A stretch of 64,000 nt of DNA from Flaccisagitta enflata (Eukaryota; Chaetognatha; Sagittoidea; Aphragmophora). The stretch spans positions 47,554,001 through 47,618,000 of the forward strand of contig OZ231127.1 in the NCBI GenBank assembly GCA_965153355.1, read 5' to 3'. The notes beneath the pieces were generated by a model. It was given only the letters and a program-made list of their open reading frames with translations. It was not told the DNA's origin and did no database searches. The position numbers were made by a program, and so were the translations under genes. This document shows, piece after piece, positions 63,726-64,000 of this stretch (the stretch's first letter is position 1; each line of letters starts with the position of its first letter).

Positions 63726-64000
63726 CTGAAATGAGAGATGATTATGGGAGAAGTGGAAGACTGAGTTTTTGTCTAACCAACTCACAATTTAAAGCACACA
63801 AAAGCTTAAGAAGGCAAAAAATTGAATGAACTCTGGGACTGATTTGTTATACCACTAATATAATACGTCAGATCTAACAATATCGTAATTTAAGAAACAT
63901 ACGAAAGTTCATTGATTAAATCTTTTAGTTTTAGTGAAATGGCAAAGTTCGTCTTGTGCGCGCCTCACGCCTTTACTACACATGCCCATCGGTCGGCCGC
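63726..64000. other. Upstream flank of the five-exon gene
   Basis: Minus-strand GTGAGT at about 63783 could be a donor of a further upstream exon, with only about 57 bp of intron before the TTTCAG acceptor; this could not be decided. No other feature was seen. Confidence 0.4.

Overview
This window looks like repeat-rich nuclear DNA of an invertebrate metazoan. No bacterial-type operons are present. The only long open frame is a BEL/Pao retrotransposon polyprotein, a group confined to animals, and the one endogenous gene I could assemble has GT-AG introns. Short dispersed elements carrying GTCY tetranucleotide tracts and a terminal hairpin resemble the pearl/DINE-type, Helentron-derived elements known from molluscs, flies and other invertebrates. 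The species cannot be named from the sequence.

Layout. 1-233 is a 38-bp minisatellite. 234-4826 is a 2.3-kb tandem segmental duplication; each copy carries, on the minus strand, the first exon of a putative secreted protein, and the two exons differ only at synonymous sites. 5-48 kb holds almost no recognisable genes. It is a mosaic of (GA)n, (CA)n, (GAAA)n and other microsatellites, minisatellites, and many short DNA transposons. Three related families of hairpin-ended elements (called here HINE-A, -B and -C) occur in more than 25 full or partial copies. Between and inside them lie TIR elements with readable target-site duplications: pogo/mariner-like (TA), hAT-like (8 bp), a TTAA-flanked element, and foldback elements with 4- or 5-bp duplications. 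Several are nested up to four deep. Two copies of a 500-bp inverted-repeat element (28.3 and 37.0 kb) carry a tRNA-like module in each arm.

48548-56507 is an almost complete BEL/Pao LTR retrotransposon on the minus strand: two LTRs, a 5-bp GATAT duplication, a primer-binding site next to the 5' LTR, a damaged gag start, and an intact protease-RT-RNase H-integrase frame. It sits inside a 21-bp minisatellite. 56.5-61.8 kb returns to microsatellites and hairpin elements, including a 220-bp perfect inverted repeat with a 23-bp spacer inside one HINE-A copy.

61857-63725 (minus) contains a five-exon gene of at least 248 codons, all of whose introns are phase 1. I do not recognise the protein. Together with the duplicated secreted-protein exon at the other end, it is the best evidence for host genes here. 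The genes do not form a visible pathway; the main story of the window is transposon nesting and simple-repeat expansion.
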